From Cryptobacterium sp. CAG:338 (GTDB lineage Bacteria > Actinomycetota > Coriobacteriia > Coriobacteriales > Eggerthellaceae): 43,594 bases of DNA. How positions within the stretch are numbered: the stretch's first letter is position 1; each line of letters starts with the position of its first letter. The translations under genes were made by a program, and so were the position numbers. Shown piece after piece: positions 32,201-39,972 of the stretch. The notes under the pieces were generated by a model that was not told the DNA's origin, made no database searches, and was given only the letters and a program-made list of their open reading frames with translations. The DNA is taken from positions 136,427-180,020 of the forward strand of contig FR896072.1 in NCBI GenBank assembly GCA_000435475.1. Reading direction: 5' to 3'.

Positions 32201-32507
32201 CAAGCTCGACAGCAGCATTTAGTGCTGTCTGACCTCCTAAAGTAGGAAGCAAAGCATCAGGACGTTCCTTTTCGATGATCTTTTCAATGAAGTCCTTGGT
32301 AATAGGCTCAACGTAGGTACGATCAACTAGCTGTGGATCGGTCATAATAGTTGCTGGATTCGAATTTACCAGCACTACTTCATACCCATCTTCTTTTAGA
32401 ACCTTACATGCCTGCGCACCGGAATAGTCGAATTCGCATGCCTGTCCAATAACAATAGGACCTGATCCAATTACTAAGATACGCTTTATATCTTCTCTTT
32501 TAGGCAT
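29283..32507 (-). CDS. carB: Carbamoyl phosphate synthase large subunit
   Basis: CarB makes carbamoyl phosphate from bicarbonate, ATP and ammonia supplied by CarA; the product feeds both UMP and arginine. Two ATP-grasp halves are evident (KRILVIGSGPIVIGQACEFDYSG, repeated later as RAMILGAGPNRIGQGIEFDY), followed by a C-terminal MGS-like regulatory domain (FKLICTSGTARALE). The ATG at 32507 is chosen because it has GGAAGGTGAG upstream and begins MPKREDIKR, like the family; the result is 1074 residues. It overlaps carA by 8 bases (ATGCCTAA). Confidence 0.97.
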   Translation of the reverse strand: MPKREDIKRILVIGSGPIVIGQACEFDYSGAQACKVLKEDGYEVVLVNSNPATIMTDPQLVDRTYVEPITKDFIEKIIEKERPDALLPTLGGQTALNAAVELAKAGILEKYGVEMIGCDLAAIERGEDRKQFNEAMAEIGLEVARSGYAYSLEDALSLADSLGYPLVIRPSFTLGGAGGGIAHNQEELELIVSQGLDLSPVSEVLVEESIEGWKEYEMEVMRDKAGNGIIICSIENFDPMGVHTGDSITVAPAQTLSDVEYQRMRVASLAILEKIGVETGGSNVQFAINPQNGRLIVIEMNPRVSRSSALASKATGFPIAKAAAKLAVGYTLDEITNDITKATPACFEPSIDYCVVKVPRFAFEKFKGTDTTLSTRMKAVGEIMAIGRTFEEAFGKAMRSLENGRAGLGSDGKDSFDEEHFEELVGKPTEDRMFYIAEAFRRNWTIDQVFNASKIDRWFLSRLYDIIQVEKTLGTYSLDELDAQDLLRAKQFGLSDIQIAYLTGSDEHTVRARRKELGVVPVFKTVDTCAAEFESRTEYHYKTYELGESEVRPSTKKRAMILGAGPNRIGQGIEFDYCCVHASYALHDAGFETIMVNCNPETVSTDYDTSDRLYFEPLTYEDVMDIVDVEQPDGVVVTLGGQTPLKLARDLENSGMVVMGTKPEAIDLAEDRDRFSEILDELHITYPAAGMASSFEEACQVADRIGFPLLVRPSYVLGGRGMVIAYDAKYLEKYMAEAARITPDHPVYLDRFLEGAIECDVDALCDGKQVYIGGVLEHIEEAGVHSGDSACCIPPFTLSESQVSQLRSITRRLALRLGVVGLLNVQFAIKDSVVYVIEANPRASRTVPFISKATGVPLAKIAARIMAGESLESFNLPDDERRQSHFCVKEAVMPFGRFPGADVVLGPEMKSTGEVMGIANNFPGAYAKTQAAVDMELPKTGTCFLSVCDRDKRAILPLARDLARMGFKLICTSGTARALESANIPCEVIGRVSDPEPNIATLIGEGKIDLMINTPFGQETRSDGYVLRTLAVRQNLCYVTTLAGAQAFVSAIDNLRDDNLPIIALQDLDQWEEK

Positions 32508-33834
32508 TAATCTCACCTTCCGTTGCGCCAAACTTCCATCCTGCGAGACGATCTTGGGCAATATCAATATTCAGATAATCTGACCTTCCATCCATTAGCC
32601 GCGTAAAGGCAGTAAAGAGATAGTGCGCATCAGTTGGCCCAGGACTTGCTTCCGGATGGTACTGAACGGAAAATACGGGGTGATCTAAAAACGCAATACC
32701 CTCAGCAGTTCCATCATTGAGGTTGACGTGAGTAAGCTGAATACGACCAAATTTTTCATTTTGAACTACAGGCGCACATTGCTTTTCGCGCCAAAAACGC
32801 AAATCTCGTACATGGTCTGAAACGTCTGCAGAAAGCTCGGGGACGAGAGGACCTAAAGAATCAAACAGCAATCCAAAACCATGATTTTGTGCAGTTATTT
32901 CTACTCTTCCCGTACGTAGATTCATCACAGGCTGATTTCCGCCGCGATGACCAAACTTCAGCTTTTCCATTTCAGCACCAGACGCTAGTGAAATCATCTG
33001 ATGGCCCAAACATATTCCAAAAAGCGGAACTTTTCCGATGAGCTTTTCAACCTGAAGATAAGTCTCACGAACCGCTTCGGGATCCCCTGGTCCATTACTT
33101 AAAAACACGCCATCAGGATTGAGGGAAAGCACCTCTTCAGCTGGTGTATTCCAGGGAACAACCGTCAACTCACAACCAACACGAATTAGACCCTGAAGAA
33201 TGGATTTTTTTACCCCGCAATCATAGGCAACAACGCGATACTTTGGATCTTTGGGATTATCAAGAGCAAATGATTGGCTTTGAGGAAGTTCCGTAAATGA
33301 AGTAGGTTCACTGCGGCTTACCGTCTTTGCAAGATTTACTCCAACAATACTCTCTGATGCGCGAACTTTAGCTAAAAGACTATCCGTATCGAAATCAGTT
33401 GTGGATAAGACCCCTCTTTGTGCACCGTGATCACGCAGATGAGTGGTAAGAGATCGTGTATCGATTCCACCAATGGCAACCACATTTTGTTCTTTAAGGA
33501 AATCTGGAAGCGAAATTTCACTTCTCCAATTCGAAGGAGTGAAGCACATTTCATGAACAACCAAACCACGCAAAGCAAGAGTATCTGCCTGCAAGTCGTC
33601 ACGATTTACACCATAATTGCCAATTTGAGGATAGGTCATCGTAATAATTTGACCAGCATAAGAAGGATCAGAGATAACTTCAAGGTACCCTTCAAGCGAA
33701 GTGTTAAAACACACTTCGCCGTATACCTCACCCGAAGCACCGCACGAATAACCCTCAAAGACCGAGCCATCCTCTAACACTAATTTTGCGTTGCCATGTT
33801 GACCATAACTGGTATGTTCTAAAAGCTTACTCAA
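32500..33834 (-). CDS. carA: Carbamoyl phosphate synthase small subunit (glutaminase)
   Basis: CarA hydrolyses glutamine and channels ammonia to CarB. The N-terminal CPSase small domain (LVLEDGSVFEGYSCGASGE) is followed by the class I amidotransferase domain with nucleophile FGICLGHQ and HPEASPGP holding the histidine and glutamate of the triad. The start is probably TTG, in the 8-base overlap TTGAGTAA with pyrC. The 444 residues are some 60 more than in E. coli, partly in the N-terminal segment and around MDGRSDYLNIDIAQ at the end. Confidence 0.95.
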   Translation of the reverse strand: MSKLLEHTSYGQHGNAKLVLEDGSVFEGYSCGASGEVYGEVCFNTSLEGYLEVISDPSYAGQIITMTYPQIGNYGVNRDDLQADTLALRGLVVHEMCFTPSNWRSEISLPDFLKEQNVVAIGGIDTRSLTTHLRDHGAQRGVLSTTDFDTDSLLAKVRASESIVGVNLAKTVSRSEPTSFTELPQSQSFALDNPKDPKYRVVAYDCGVKKSILQGLIRVGCELTVVPWNTPAEEVLSLNPDGVFLSNGPGDPEAVRETYLQVEKLIGKVPLFGICLGHQMISLASGAEMEKLKFGHRGGNQPVMNLRTGRVEITAQNHGFGLLFDSLGPLVPELSADVSDHVRDLRFWREKQCAPVVQNEKFGRIQLTHVNLNDGTAEGIAFLDHPVFSVQYHPEASPGPTDAHYLFTAFTRLMDGRSDYLNIDIAQDRLAGWKFGATEGEINA

Positions 33835-35119
33835 CTACGACACCATCCTTACAGGTTACCGTGCCACCCACAAATACATCGGTCGTACGTCCTTTTAGGG
33901 TATAACCCAAAAATCCTGAATTATGCGATTTGGAGTACATATCATCAGACTGGACCGTCCAGGTTACTTCTGGATCAAAGATGGTAATGTCAGCAACACT
34001 ACCCTGCTTTAAAGTCACCTGATCGAGACGAAGTATTTCGCGAGGTTTTATCGCCATTAATTCAACCAACTCGTTGTAGGTAATAAGCCCAGGATCAACA
34101 AGATAGGTAAGAATAACCCCAAGTGATGTCTCGAGCCCTGTCATACCGAAGGGAGCTAGTTCAAATTCACGCGCTTTTTCATGATCGGCATGGGGGGCAT
34201 GATCGGTCACAATACAATCAATAGTGCCGTCTTTTATTCCTTCTATAAGAGCAGCATTATCAGCTTTGGAACGAAGAGGAGGATTCATTTTGAGATTAGT
34301 ATTGTAGGTAGTCGTAATATCATTCTCATTGAGAACTAAATGATGAGGGGTTACTTCGCACGTAACCTGGATTCCACGAGCTTTACCTTCTCTTACAAGC
34401 TCAACCCCTCGTGCAGAGGTAATATGCTGAATATGAATAGGACAACCTGTTAATTCAGAAAGGGCAATGTCACGTTGAATTTGAAGTTCCTCTCCCGTTG
34501 CAGGCCATCCTGCCAATCCCAAACGAGTTGAAACAACCCCTTCATTAACTTGTCCTGGACCAACCAGATCTTCATCTTGGCAGTGACTCATAACTACCTT
34601 GTTGAACATTTTGGCATAGTCCATCACGCGACGCATTACCCCTGAGTTTTGTACTCCTCGACCGTCATCGGTAAAAGCAACAGCTCCATGCAAAACCATG
34701 TCACCCATTTCTGAAAGGGATTCACCCTTCAAACCCTTTGTGCAGGCTCCCGAAGGATAAACGCGACAGTGGCCAGCTTGTGCCGCCTTATCAAGCACAT
34801 AATCAATAGTCGTTGCATTATCGGTCGTAGGATTGGTATTAGGCATAGAGCAAATGCCCGTAAAACCACCGTGAGCAGCCGCAGCAGTACCCGTTTCGAT
34901 AGTCTCTTTATATTCTTGTCCGGGGTCTCGAAGATGAACATGAATATCTACTAAACCTGGTACCGCAATGCAGCCATCTCTATCAAAGATTTCTGCATCA
35001 GCACATTCGATATTTTTACCAACTTGGGCAATGATTTGACCATCAATAAGAATATCGGCAACTTCATCTAAAGAAAGTGCGGGGTCTATGACCCTTACAT
35101 TTTTAATGAGCGATTTCAT
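33827..35119 (-). CDS. pyrC: Dihydroorotase
   Basis: PyrC cyclises carbamoyl aspartate to dihydroorotate. It is the long, class I type (430 residues) with zinc motif DIHVHLRDPGQEYKET, the substrate loop MPNTNPTTD and the catalytic TDHAPHADHEKARE. The ATG start overlaps the 3' end of pyrB by 17 bases and has GGGAG upstream. In the operon it lies between pyrB and carA. Confidence 0.97.
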   Translation of the reverse strand: MKSLIKNVRVIDPALSLDEVADILIDGQIIAQVGKNIECADAEIFDRDGCIAVPGLVDIHVHLRDPGQEYKETIETGTAAAAHGGFTGICSMPNTNPTTDNATTIDYVLDKAAQAGHCRVYPSGACTKGLKGESLSEMGDMVLHGAVAFTDDGRGVQNSGVMRRVMDYAKMFNKVVMSHCQDEDLVGPGQVNEGVVSTRLGLAGWPATGEELQIQRDIALSELTGCPIHIQHITSARGVELVREGKARGIQVTCEVTPHHLVLNENDITTTYNTNLKMNPPLRSKADNAALIEGIKDGTIDCIVTDHAPHADHEKAREFELAPFGMTGLETSLGVILTYLVDPGLITYNELVELMAIKPREILRLDQVTLKQGSVADITIFDPEVTWTVQSDDMYSKSHNSGFLGYTLKGRTTDVFVGGTVTCKDGVVVE

Positions 35120-36041
35120 CGTTAGCTCCCCCTAACAATAAATAGATAAGCGCCATACGAACACAGACACCTGAAAAAACTTGCTCGACAATAACTGATT
35201 TATGACCATCAGCCATGTAACTATCGAGCTCAACACCACGATTAATAGGTCCAGGATGACAAATGATGGCATCCTCTTTCATAAGATGTGAGCGCTGTTC
35301 GTTGAGACCGTAAAGAAGATGATATTCACGTAAGCTGGGGAAAGGAGCATTTTCTAATCGCTCCATTTGAATACGGAGCATATATACCACATCAAGCGAA
35401 GGAAGCACTTCATCAAAATAAGGAGTTACCTCATCAGCTCCTAGGGCTTCAGGACAAGCAGGTAACAACGTAGCAGGAGCAATAAGCGTCACGTTTGCAC
35501 CCATTTTTTTCAATGCAGGAACCAAAGAACCACAAACTCGCGAATGAGCAATATCGCCAACGATTCCCACACGAAGGCCATTAAAGGAGCCCTTTTCTTT
35601 CCAGATAGTATAAAGATCAAGCAATGCTTGAGTAGGATGTTGATGCTTGCCATCACCTGCATCAATTACGCTCGCATTAGTGTTTTGCGAAACCATGTAC
35701 GGAGCTCCAGCGCATTTATGCCGAACAATAAACATATCAACCTTCATGGCATCAATGGTGCGAACCGTATCAACCAGACTCTCACCTTTTACGGTTGAAG
35801 AAGCGCTTCCTCCGGCGTTGAGCGAATCACAAGAGAGTCTCTTTTCTGCAAGTTCAAAAGAGCCTCGAGTTCTGGTGGAAGGTTCAAAAAACAAGTTGCA
35901 AACCGTTTTTCCACGAAGCGCAGGAACCTTTTTAATGCTACGCTCATTAACCTCTTCGAACTTTCGAGCTTGTTCCAGCACGGTCATTATGTCATCCGAT
36001 GAAAGATCATCAATGGAGAGAAGATGTTTGTGATTAAACAT
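35103..36041 (-). CDS. pyrB: Aspartate carbamoyltransferase catalytic subunit
   Basis: PyrB joins carbamoyl phosphate and aspartate. The 312-residue protein has the carbamoyl-phosphate motif FFEPSTRTRGSFELA, the loop GGSASSTVKGESLVDT and HQHPTQALLDLYT. No pyrI regulatory subunit is present, as is common in Gram-positives. It starts 2 bases after the pyrR stop, with GGGAG in the pyrR end. Confidence 0.97.
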   Translation of the reverse strand: MFNHKHLLSIDDLSSDDIMTVLEQARKFEEVNERSIKKVPALRGKTVCNLFFEPSTRTRGSFELAEKRLSCDSLNAGGSASSTVKGESLVDTVRTIDAMKVDMFIVRHKCAGAPYMVSQNTNASVIDAGDGKHQHPTQALLDLYTIWKEKGSFNGLRVGIVGDIAHSRVCGSLVPALKKMGANVTLIAPATLLPACPEALGADEVTPYFDEVLPSLDVVYMLRIQMERLENAPFPSLREYHLLYGLNEQRSHLMKEDAIICHPGPINRGVELDSYMADGHKSVIVEQVFSGVCVRMALIYLLLGGANDEIAH

Positions 36042-36043
36042 TG

Positions 36044-36631
36044 CTAAGCTCCCTTCACTGGAGCAGATCCAACATGTTGGCCTGGTTCTAAGCGTTTGAT
36101 ACGGACACTTGTTTGTCCATCGATTTCTTTGAGATATAACCTAACGCTTTCATTAGAGGCAGAAGGAACGTTTTTTCCTACAAAGTCAGCTCTGATAGGA
36201 AGCTCTCTATGACCTCGGTCAATAAGAGTCGCAAGCTGAATACGAGCAGGTCTTCCTAAATCCATCAAAGCATCGAGTGCCGCTCGAATAGTGCGACCGG
36301 TATACAAAACATCATCAACCAAAATAATTGTTTTACCGTCGATAGGAAAAAAGATTTCAGTACCTTGAAGTACTGGAGAAAGATTCATAATAGAATCATC
36401 TCGATAAAAACTAATATCGAGAGAACCGACAGGAAGCTTAGTCCCTTCGATATCCTCGATTAAATGAGCAATTCTGCGGGCAAGAACATCACCTCTTGTC
36501 ACTATCCCTACAATTGCGAGATCTTGACAGCCTTTATTTTGCTCTAGTATTTGATGGGCCATCCTAACGAGAGTTCGATCAATTTCAGACTCTTCCATAA
36601 CAATGGACTCATCAGTTCCTTTGTCTTGCAT
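36044..36631 (-). CDS. pyrR: Pyrimidine operon regulator PyrR
   Basis: PyrR is an RNA-binding attenuation protein that senses UMP and also has uracil phosphoribosyltransferase activity. The 195-residue protein has the PRPP loop TIILVDDVLYTGRTIRAAL, intact unlike the PyrE-like gene at the end of the operon. The start ATG has GGAAAGGGG 6 bases upstream. It heads the pyr operon directly after the attenuator leader, which carries a PyrR-type binding hairpin, so autoregulation is very likely. Confidence 0.97.
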   Translation of the reverse strand: MQDKGTDESIVMEESEIDRTLVRMAHQILEQNKGCQDLAIVGIVTRGDVLARRIAHLIEDIEGTKLPVGSLDISFYRDDSIMNLSPVLQGTEIFFPIDGKTIILVDDVLYTGRTIRAALDALMDLGRPARIQLATLIDRGHRELPIRADFVGKNVPSASNESVRLYLKEIDGQTSVRIKRLEPGQHVGSAPVKGA

Positions 36632-36755
36632 GCACGCCCCTTTCCTAAACTAACGTGCGTACAGACAAACCCTTTCATAAAGAGATAAACTTCTTATCAA
36701 ACATAGAGTGTTGACGAGAAAGATGATCATCCCTTTACCACTCTGCCTTAAGATG

Positions 36756-36781
36756 AAAAAAGCCCCAAGACAGAGAGGGGC
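36756..36781 (-). terminator. Attenuator terminator in pyr leader
   Basis: GCCCC (36781-36777) and GGGGC (36766-36762) form a 5-bp GC stem with a 10-base loop, followed by six T. It lies about 125 bases before pyrR and thus inside the leader. The loop and one stem base (36777-36770) read CTCTCTGT, the exact complement of ACAGAGAG in the PyrR hairpin upstream, so pairing of the two would prevent the terminator. Confidence 0.8.
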
Positions 36782-36867
36782 AATCAATTTGGCTTACAAA
36801 AACTTAGATTACCAAACGCGACACTTTGCGCCTAAGCATCCAAGAAATCATAAAGCAATATGTTTGC

Positions 36868-36901
36868 ACCTTATCGGTCTCTCTGTACCGCCATTAAAGG
36901 T
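36868..36901 (-). promoter_or_regulatory. PyrR-binding hairpin (anti-antiterminator) of pyr leader
   Basis: The RNA folds as lower stem ACCUU/AAGGU, an internal loop, and the upper stem GGU-(A)-C / GACC closing an AGAGA loop. The motif GGTACAGAGAGACC fits the PyrR binding consensus ARUCCNGNGAGGYU at the central CNGNGAG with compensating stem changes. It begins at the predicted transcript 5' end. The resemblance to the Bacillus site is clear by eye; binding is inferred. Confidence 0.75.
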
Positions 36902-36908
36902 TTTCTTG

Positions 36909-36937
36909 ATTATAGAACCTTGAACGTAATGGGTCTA
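36909..36937 (-). promoter_or_regulatory. pyr operon promoter
   Basis: TAGACC (36937-36932), a 17-base spacer and a perfect TATAAT (36914-36909) form the promoter; transcription should begin near 36902, one or two bases before the PyrR hairpin. A GTCATGAC palindrome lies upstream, beside the rsmB stop. The region 36632-36959 holds only this promoter and the leader. Confidence 0.75.
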
Positions 36938-36959
36938 GGAAAAATACGTCATGACATAA

Positions 36960-38357
36960 TTACGAAACATCTTTTTGTAGCTTACAAACAAAATGAGCAT
37001 CAAATAAAGGTTCTGACTGTGCCTTGTGAAATAAGTCATCAAAAAGCAATTGAGAACTAACAGAAAATGAGTTTCCTTGTTCACTTTTCAGGAAAGCTTC
37101 AACTACTTGTTCATTCTCTTCCTTGAAAAGAGTACAGGTGGCATAAGTTAAAGATCCACCTGGTTTAACTAATCGAGCTGCTTGTTTAAGCATCGTCAGT
37201 CCTTTTTCCGCCATGGCAGAAATCTCATGTTCTGTTACTCTCCATCGAATGTCGGCATGCCTGCGCAAAGTACCCACTCCCGTACAAGGAGCATCAATAA
37301 AAACAGCATCATACGTTGCATCACTGAAGTGAGATAGATGCGTTGCATCCTGACAGAACACTTCATTTTGAACAATATCAGCCTGTTTGAGGCGAGAGAT
37401 TCGCTCTTTTGTACGCGATTGATCAACATCAAGAGTGTCGAGTGCCATCTGTTTACCAAAACGAGAAAGCGCAACATTTTGTAAAAGAAGAGACTTTGTT
37501 CCTCGTCCAGCACCAATTTCTAAAAACCTGTCAGGAAAGCAATCAGGAACAGCTAAAGAAGCAACCTTTTGAGCAGCGCCATCACTGATTGCAAGTGACC
37601 CTTTTCGTAGCAGGTCAATTACAAATTCATTACCTACATCGCTTCTCCGAGCAAAAAGAAAACATGACAACCCGCAATCTTTCTGTTGAATACGAGGTAA
37701 AGGAAATATTTTTATACCTTGATTAACGAGAGACTTAAGGGTTTGAGGACCATTAGCATGAGCCTGATTAATAATAAAAAACAAAGGAGCAGAACAGTTA
37801 GAATTCTCCATAAAGTGAAAGGCAGAATCAAAACCAAATTCGTCAATAAGTTTTTGAGTAAGCCATTGAGGAAACCCAAAATATAAACTCACTGCACTAA
37901 CATCAGAATGAATGTCGCCAAAGGGAAATTCTGTTTTCTGCTCACATGCACGCCTTAAGGCGAAATTTGCCACACCTGCTGCTTTAGGTGCAAAACTACG
38001 TACTAGCTCTACCCCCTCATGTGAAACAACATGAGCAGGTTTATTAAGATAAAACAATTCAACAAACGAAATTCTCAGCGCGTTACGCACATCGTCTTGT
38101 ATGTCATCAGGGCTCTTTAAAACACGATTAATCAATATATCAAGGCTACCCCGCCGAGAAACAACCTCCGTTGTTAATAAGCGCGCAAAAGCTTTTTCGG
38201 CAGGTGGCAATGAGAGAGCTTTAGCCCCGCGATTCCATGCCTGCTCCAGAAAAACTTTGTGACAACGAATATCTTCGAGGACAGAAAAAGCAAGCTTTCG
38301 AGCAGGAGTAACACGAGAAGCGCGTTGTTTTTTTGAAGGACGAACTGTTTTAGGCAT
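36960..38357 (-). CDS. rsmB: 16S rRNA m5C967 methyltransferase (RsmB)
   Basis: RsmB (Fmu/Sun) methylates C967 of 16S rRNA. An N-terminal NusB-like helical domain (residues about 15-140) precedes a SAM methyltransferase domain with LEIGAGRGTKSLLL, the catalytic FIDAPCTGVGTLRRHADIRW and ATCTLFKEENEQVVEAF, so both cysteines (PCTG and TCTL) are present. The ATG at 38357 is preferred over 38384 as it has GGAG upstream and overlaps fmt by 8 bases (ATGCCTAA); this gives 465 residues. The def-fmt-rsmB order is common. Confidence 0.95.
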   Translation of the reverse strand: MPKTVRPSKKQRASRVTPARKLAFSVLEDIRCHKVFLEQAWNRGAKALSLPPAEKAFARLLTTEVVSRRGSLDILINRVLKSPDDIQDDVRNALRISFVELFYLNKPAHVVSHEGVELVRSFAPKAAGVANFALRRACEQKTEFPFGDIHSDVSAVSLYFGFPQWLTQKLIDEFGFDSAFHFMENSNCSAPLFFIINQAHANGPQTLKSLVNQGIKIFPLPRIQQKDCGLSCFLFARRSDVGNEFVIDLLRKGSLAISDGAAQKVASLAVPDCFPDRFLEIGAGRGTKSLLLQNVALSRFGKQMALDTLDVDQSRTKERISRLKQADIVQNEVFCQDATHLSHFSDATYDAVFIDAPCTGVGTLRRHADIRWRVTEHEISAMAEKGLTMLKQAARLVKPGGSLTYATCTLFKEENEQVVEAFLKSEQGNSFSVSSQLLFDDLFHKAQSEPLFDAHFVCKLQKDVS

Positions 38358-39294
38358 TGAGAGCACTCCAAGTAATGCCGCCATGCTTTATACCCTGAAT
38401 ACCTGCCGCAAAAGCTTTCGCTTCCATCGTTTTCTTTCCATCTGGCTTCACTATTTCCAACTCTATGACACCATCGGAAAACCCAAGATAGAGACGTTTT
38501 GAGCTGAAAGATATTTCTCCACAAGGAACTGCAATATCCTGTGAAGCCAAGCATGCCTTTAAGATCGTAAGTCTCCTACCAGCTATTTCGCATCGACAAG
38601 GATGGTTATCACTTGATGCCTGTACGCGAAGAAGTGCTTCTTTACAAGTGAGTTCAGGAGCTATATCAAGCTCACCTTTTGCAAGCTTATCTGCATAAGT
38701 AATACCTTCATTCGACTGTTCAGTCCAATGGATTTCTGTTCCTGAATCTAATGTATCCAAAACAGAAACGAGGCATTTACCACCAACGCAAGCAAGCTCA
38801 TTAGAAAGATCGGAAGCAGTTTTTTGCTCAATTTTAACTACCGCAGTGCAGGCAACATCCCCCGTATCAAGACCCTCTTCCATTCGCATAATACCAACGC
38901 CAGTTTCATGATCACCAGCCAAAATTGCCCGCTCGATAGGAGCAGCCCCTCTCCAACGAGGTAAAAGAGATCCATGAACATTAAGACACCCGAAGCGCGG
39001 TAACTCTAAAATGCGTTTAGGCAGCAGTGCTCCATACGCTGCCACGCAAAACACCTCAACATGAAAGCTTATTAATGCTTGATACACTTCTTCAGATTTC
39101 AAAGAAGAATACTCAAGTACAGGAATATCAAAACGCTGCGCACATGCCTTAACGGGAGAGCTTACAAGCTTCTTTCCACGCCCGCGAATCGCATCAGGTC
39201 TTGTTACCACTGCGACAACCTCGTGATCTGATTGAAGAAGTTCTTCAAGCACCAATTCCGCAAATCGCGGCGTACCCATAAAAACAATGCGCAT
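38350..39294 (-). CDS. fmt: Methionyl-tRNA formyltransferase
   Basis: Fmt formylates initiator Met-tRNA. The 314-residue protein has the start MRIVFMGTPRFAELVLEEL, the catalytic segment NVHGSLLPRWRGAAPIERAI (asparagine, histidine) and the folate loop MRMEEGLDTGDV. The C-terminal tRNA-binding barrel contains LRVQASSDNHPCR. It lies 6 bases after def, so deformylase and formylase are made together. Confidence 0.97.
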   Translation of the reverse strand: MRIVFMGTPRFAELVLEELLQSDHEVVAVVTRPDAIRGRGKKLVSSPVKACAQRFDIPVLEYSSLKSEEVYQALISFHVEVFCVAAYGALLPKRILELPRFGCLNVHGSLLPRWRGAAPIERAILAGDHETGVGIMRMEEGLDTGDVACTAVVKIEQKTASDLSNELACVGGKCLVSVLDTLDSGTEIHWTEQSNEGITYADKLAKGELDIAPELTCKEALLRVQASSDNHPCRCEIAGRRLTILKACLASQDIAVPCGEISFSSKRLYLGFSDGVIELEIVKPDGKKTMEAKAFAAGIQGIKHGGITWSALNA

Positions 39295-39300
39295 AATAAA

Positions 39301-39831
39301 CTATCCTACCTCTCCTGGTTTGGCACCCGATTCAAGGGCAATGTGGTAGTCATGCAATGCTTTGATTTTATCCATCGGCGAACAGGATTCGAATAAGGTT
39401 TTCCCATCAAGATGGTCTATTTCATGTTGTAAACAACGTCCTAAAAGGCCGTCACTCACTACTTTGCATTCATTTCCCTCAAGATCGTAATAGCGAACAC
39501 GGACCTTTGAAGGACGCGCGATAGGAACTGAAATACCTGGAAGAGAAAGACATCCTTCTTCTTCGGTTACCGAATCCGCACTAGACCATTCAATAACAGG
39601 GTTGACCAAAACATAGGGATCGGCATTTCCTTCATCATCCAAGCAATCAATAACTACAAAACGTTTATTTATCCCTACCTGCGGAGCAGCAAGACCACAG
39701 CCATTATTTGCATACATTGTTTTTAGCATCTGCTTGCTGAGTTTTATTAAGGATTTGTCCCCAACGGTGCATTCCTCACATACTGAACGAAGACCAGGAT
39801 CTGGGGAGAGAACTATTTTTAAGGTTTTCAT
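39301..39831 (-). CDS. def: Peptide deformylase
   Basis: Def removes the formyl group from nascent proteins using a metal ion. All three family motifs are intact in 176 residues: GCGLAAPQVG, EGCLSLPG (metal cysteine) and HEIDHLDG (two metal histidines and the catalytic glutamate). The ATG start has GAAAGGT upstream. It is the first gene of def-fmt-rsmB, behind its own promoter. Confidence 0.97.
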   Translation of the reverse strand: MKTLKIVLSPDPGLRSVCEECTVGDKSLIKLSKQMLKTMYANNGCGLAAPQVGINKRFVVIDCLDDEGNADPYVLVNPVIEWSSADSVTEEEGCLSLPGISVPIARPSKVRVRYYDLEGNECKVVSDGLLGRCLQHEIDHLDGKTLFESCSPMDKIKALHDYHIALESGAKPGEVG

Positions 39832-39873
39832 AACGTACCTTTCAGGATTATTACTATAAGTTTTTCGCTCTGT

Positions 39874-39882
39874 AGTATACCA
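39874..39882 (-). promoter_or_regulatory. Extended -10 promoter of def-fmt-rsmB
   Basis: TGGTATACT is an extended -10 element (TGn joined to TATACT) 43 bases before the def start. A good -35 box is missing, which extended -10 promoters tolerate. The 141-base gap to dnaG also has ACGAT/ATCGT arms near 39913, a weak dnaG terminator at most. Confidence 0.5.
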
Positions 39883-39972
39883 GCCAATATTGCGACTTTG
39901 CAGGTAGCAAAATACGATGACCTAATCGTTACTTACCAAAAAACTCAATAATCAAACACTAACTGTTCGGCG

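Noticed and set aside
35647..36033. 128-codon plus-strand ORF inside pyrB
   Set aside because: Fully antisense to conserved pyrB motifs; no ribosome site or neighbour support.
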